Of a stretch of 64,000 nucleotides of DNA, positions 63,703 to 64,000 are shown one piece after another. The notes beneath the pieces are model-generated. The model ran no database searches and was not told the origin of the DNA. It was given only the letters and a program-made list of their open reading frames with translations. The DNA is from Vibrio gelatinilyticus. GTDB taxonomy: Bacteria; Pseudomonadota; Gammaproteobacteria; Enterobacterales; Vibrionaceae. The position numbers were made by a program, and so were the translations under genes. Numbering within the stretch: the first letter of the stretch is position 1; each line of letters opens with the position of its first letter. The DNA is taken from assembly GCF_022836845.1 (NCBI RefSeq), contig NZ_JAJNNZ010000009.1, positions 82,876 through 146,875 on the forward strand, given 5' to 3'.

Positions 63703-64000
63703 TTAGCTTTTAGCTGCTGCGCGACGAGTTGTGCGTCGTGCTGCTGGTTTTTTAGCCGCAGGCTTTTTGGCAGCAGGTTTTTTTGCTGCTGGTTTTTTAG
63801 CGGCCGCTTTTTTGGCAGGCGCTTTTTTAGCTGCTGGCTTAGCCATTTTCTTTTCAATCTCAGCTTTTGCTTTCACAAAACGCTCAGGAAGGATTTGCGT
63901 CGCAAATACATCTTCTACTGTTTCAGCACGCTTGATTAGCTCAGCTTCGCCGTCTTTAACCAGTACCGTTGCAGGACGTGGCAAAGAGTTGAACTGGCTT
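63703..64000 (-). CDS. Protein with a Lys/Ala/Pro-rich repeat tail, 5' end beyond the window
   Basis: The minus-strand frame is open to the window edge, so the N-terminus is missing; a TTG at 63984 is probably internal. The visible part has LPRPATVLVKDGEAELIKRA, VEDVFATQILPERFVKAKAE and then about 45 residues built from AAKKP/APAKK repeats ending ARRTTRRAAAKS. Such tails bind nucleic acid or other polyanions, as in H1-like and AlgP-like proteins. The structured part is not recognised. Confidence 0.7.
   Translation of the reverse strand, partial: SQFNSLPRPATVLVKDGEAELIKRAETVEDVFATQILPERFVKAKAEIEKKMAKPAAKKAPAKKAAAKKPAAKKPAAKKPAAKKPAARRTTRRAAAKS

Noticed and set aside
63703..63984. Complete small histone H1-like protein starting at 63984
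   Set aside because: The frame remains open past the TTG to the window edge, so the visible part is probably only a C-terminus.

Overview
The window is a stretch of a Vibrio chromosome (Vibrionaceae). The evidence is a recognisable Qrr quorum-sensing small RNA with a sigma-54 promoter and LuxO-type upstream sites, Vibrio-typical small families (VF530, MaoP/DUF413, DUF2780, YajD), an RhlE helicase, an NhaD antiporter, and moderate base composition throughout. No rRNA or tRNA gene and no CRISPR array was seen.

Layout. (1) 1-5.1 kb is mobile-element debris: a truncated tyrosine recombinase, a 3' IS66 transposase fragment fused in frame to the start of an unrelated membrane-protein frame, an intact IS21-family element (1794-4251) with terminal repeats and a perfect 8-bp target duplication, then four tandem copies of a ~112-bp repeat. 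(2) 5.2-16.3 kb is a regulon for 4-deoxy-5-keto-uronates of the kind released from pectin or glycosaminoglycans: iclR, a DctPQM-type TRAP transporter and kduI on the minus strand; kdgR; then kduD, ygjV, an RpiB/LacAB-like isomerase, kdgK and eda on the plus strand. KdgR-like boxes precede both kduI and kduD. Remnants of ISL3 and TnpB transposases lie upstream of kduI. (3) 16.3-24.5 kb holds mixed housekeeping genes: DUF2780 lipoprotein, M23 peptidase overlapping a bactofilin, nagB, maoP, nhaD, a SPOR-like protein, a PD-(D/E)XK-like protein and an isochorismatase-family hydrolase. (4) 24.7-28.8 kb has a LysR regulator, an orphan TAXI-type TRAP receptor, a beta-keto acid cleavage enzyme and a class-III aminotransferase. 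(5) 29.4-34.9 kb has a CDGSH/glutamate-synthase-domain fusion and a small polysaccharide locus (flippase, GT2, divergent GT4). (6) 35-45.9 kb has yajD, rhlE, an Mpo1-like protein, the qrr RNA, a ScfR-like XRE regulator with a divergent unknown gene, an HD-GYP and a GGDEF protein (c-di-GMP turnover), a frameshifted phzF and a small GNAT. (7) 46-58.2 kb is a complete agmatine/putrescine catabolic locus: NhaC-type antiporter and puuA on the minus strand, then puuD-puuR-puuC-puuB-aguB-aguA-gabD-gabT. Together they can take agmatine to putrescine, through gamma-glutamylated intermediates to GABA, and on to succinate. (8) 58.3-64 kb has an iron-dependent alcohol dehydrogenase, a Nudix hydrolase, an SMP-30 protein, the 3' stump of a deleted ABC-transporter ATPase gene, a LysR regulator, alkB and a Lys/Ala/Pro-tailed protein cut by the window end.

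The points most worth a second look are the qrr gene with its regulatory sites, the nested IS insertions, the tandem repeat array, the uncharacterised members of the uronate cluster, the orphan TAXI/BKACE/aminotransferase cassette, three 14-bp-phased repeats at the ScfR-like promoter, and the fused Agu-Puu pathway.
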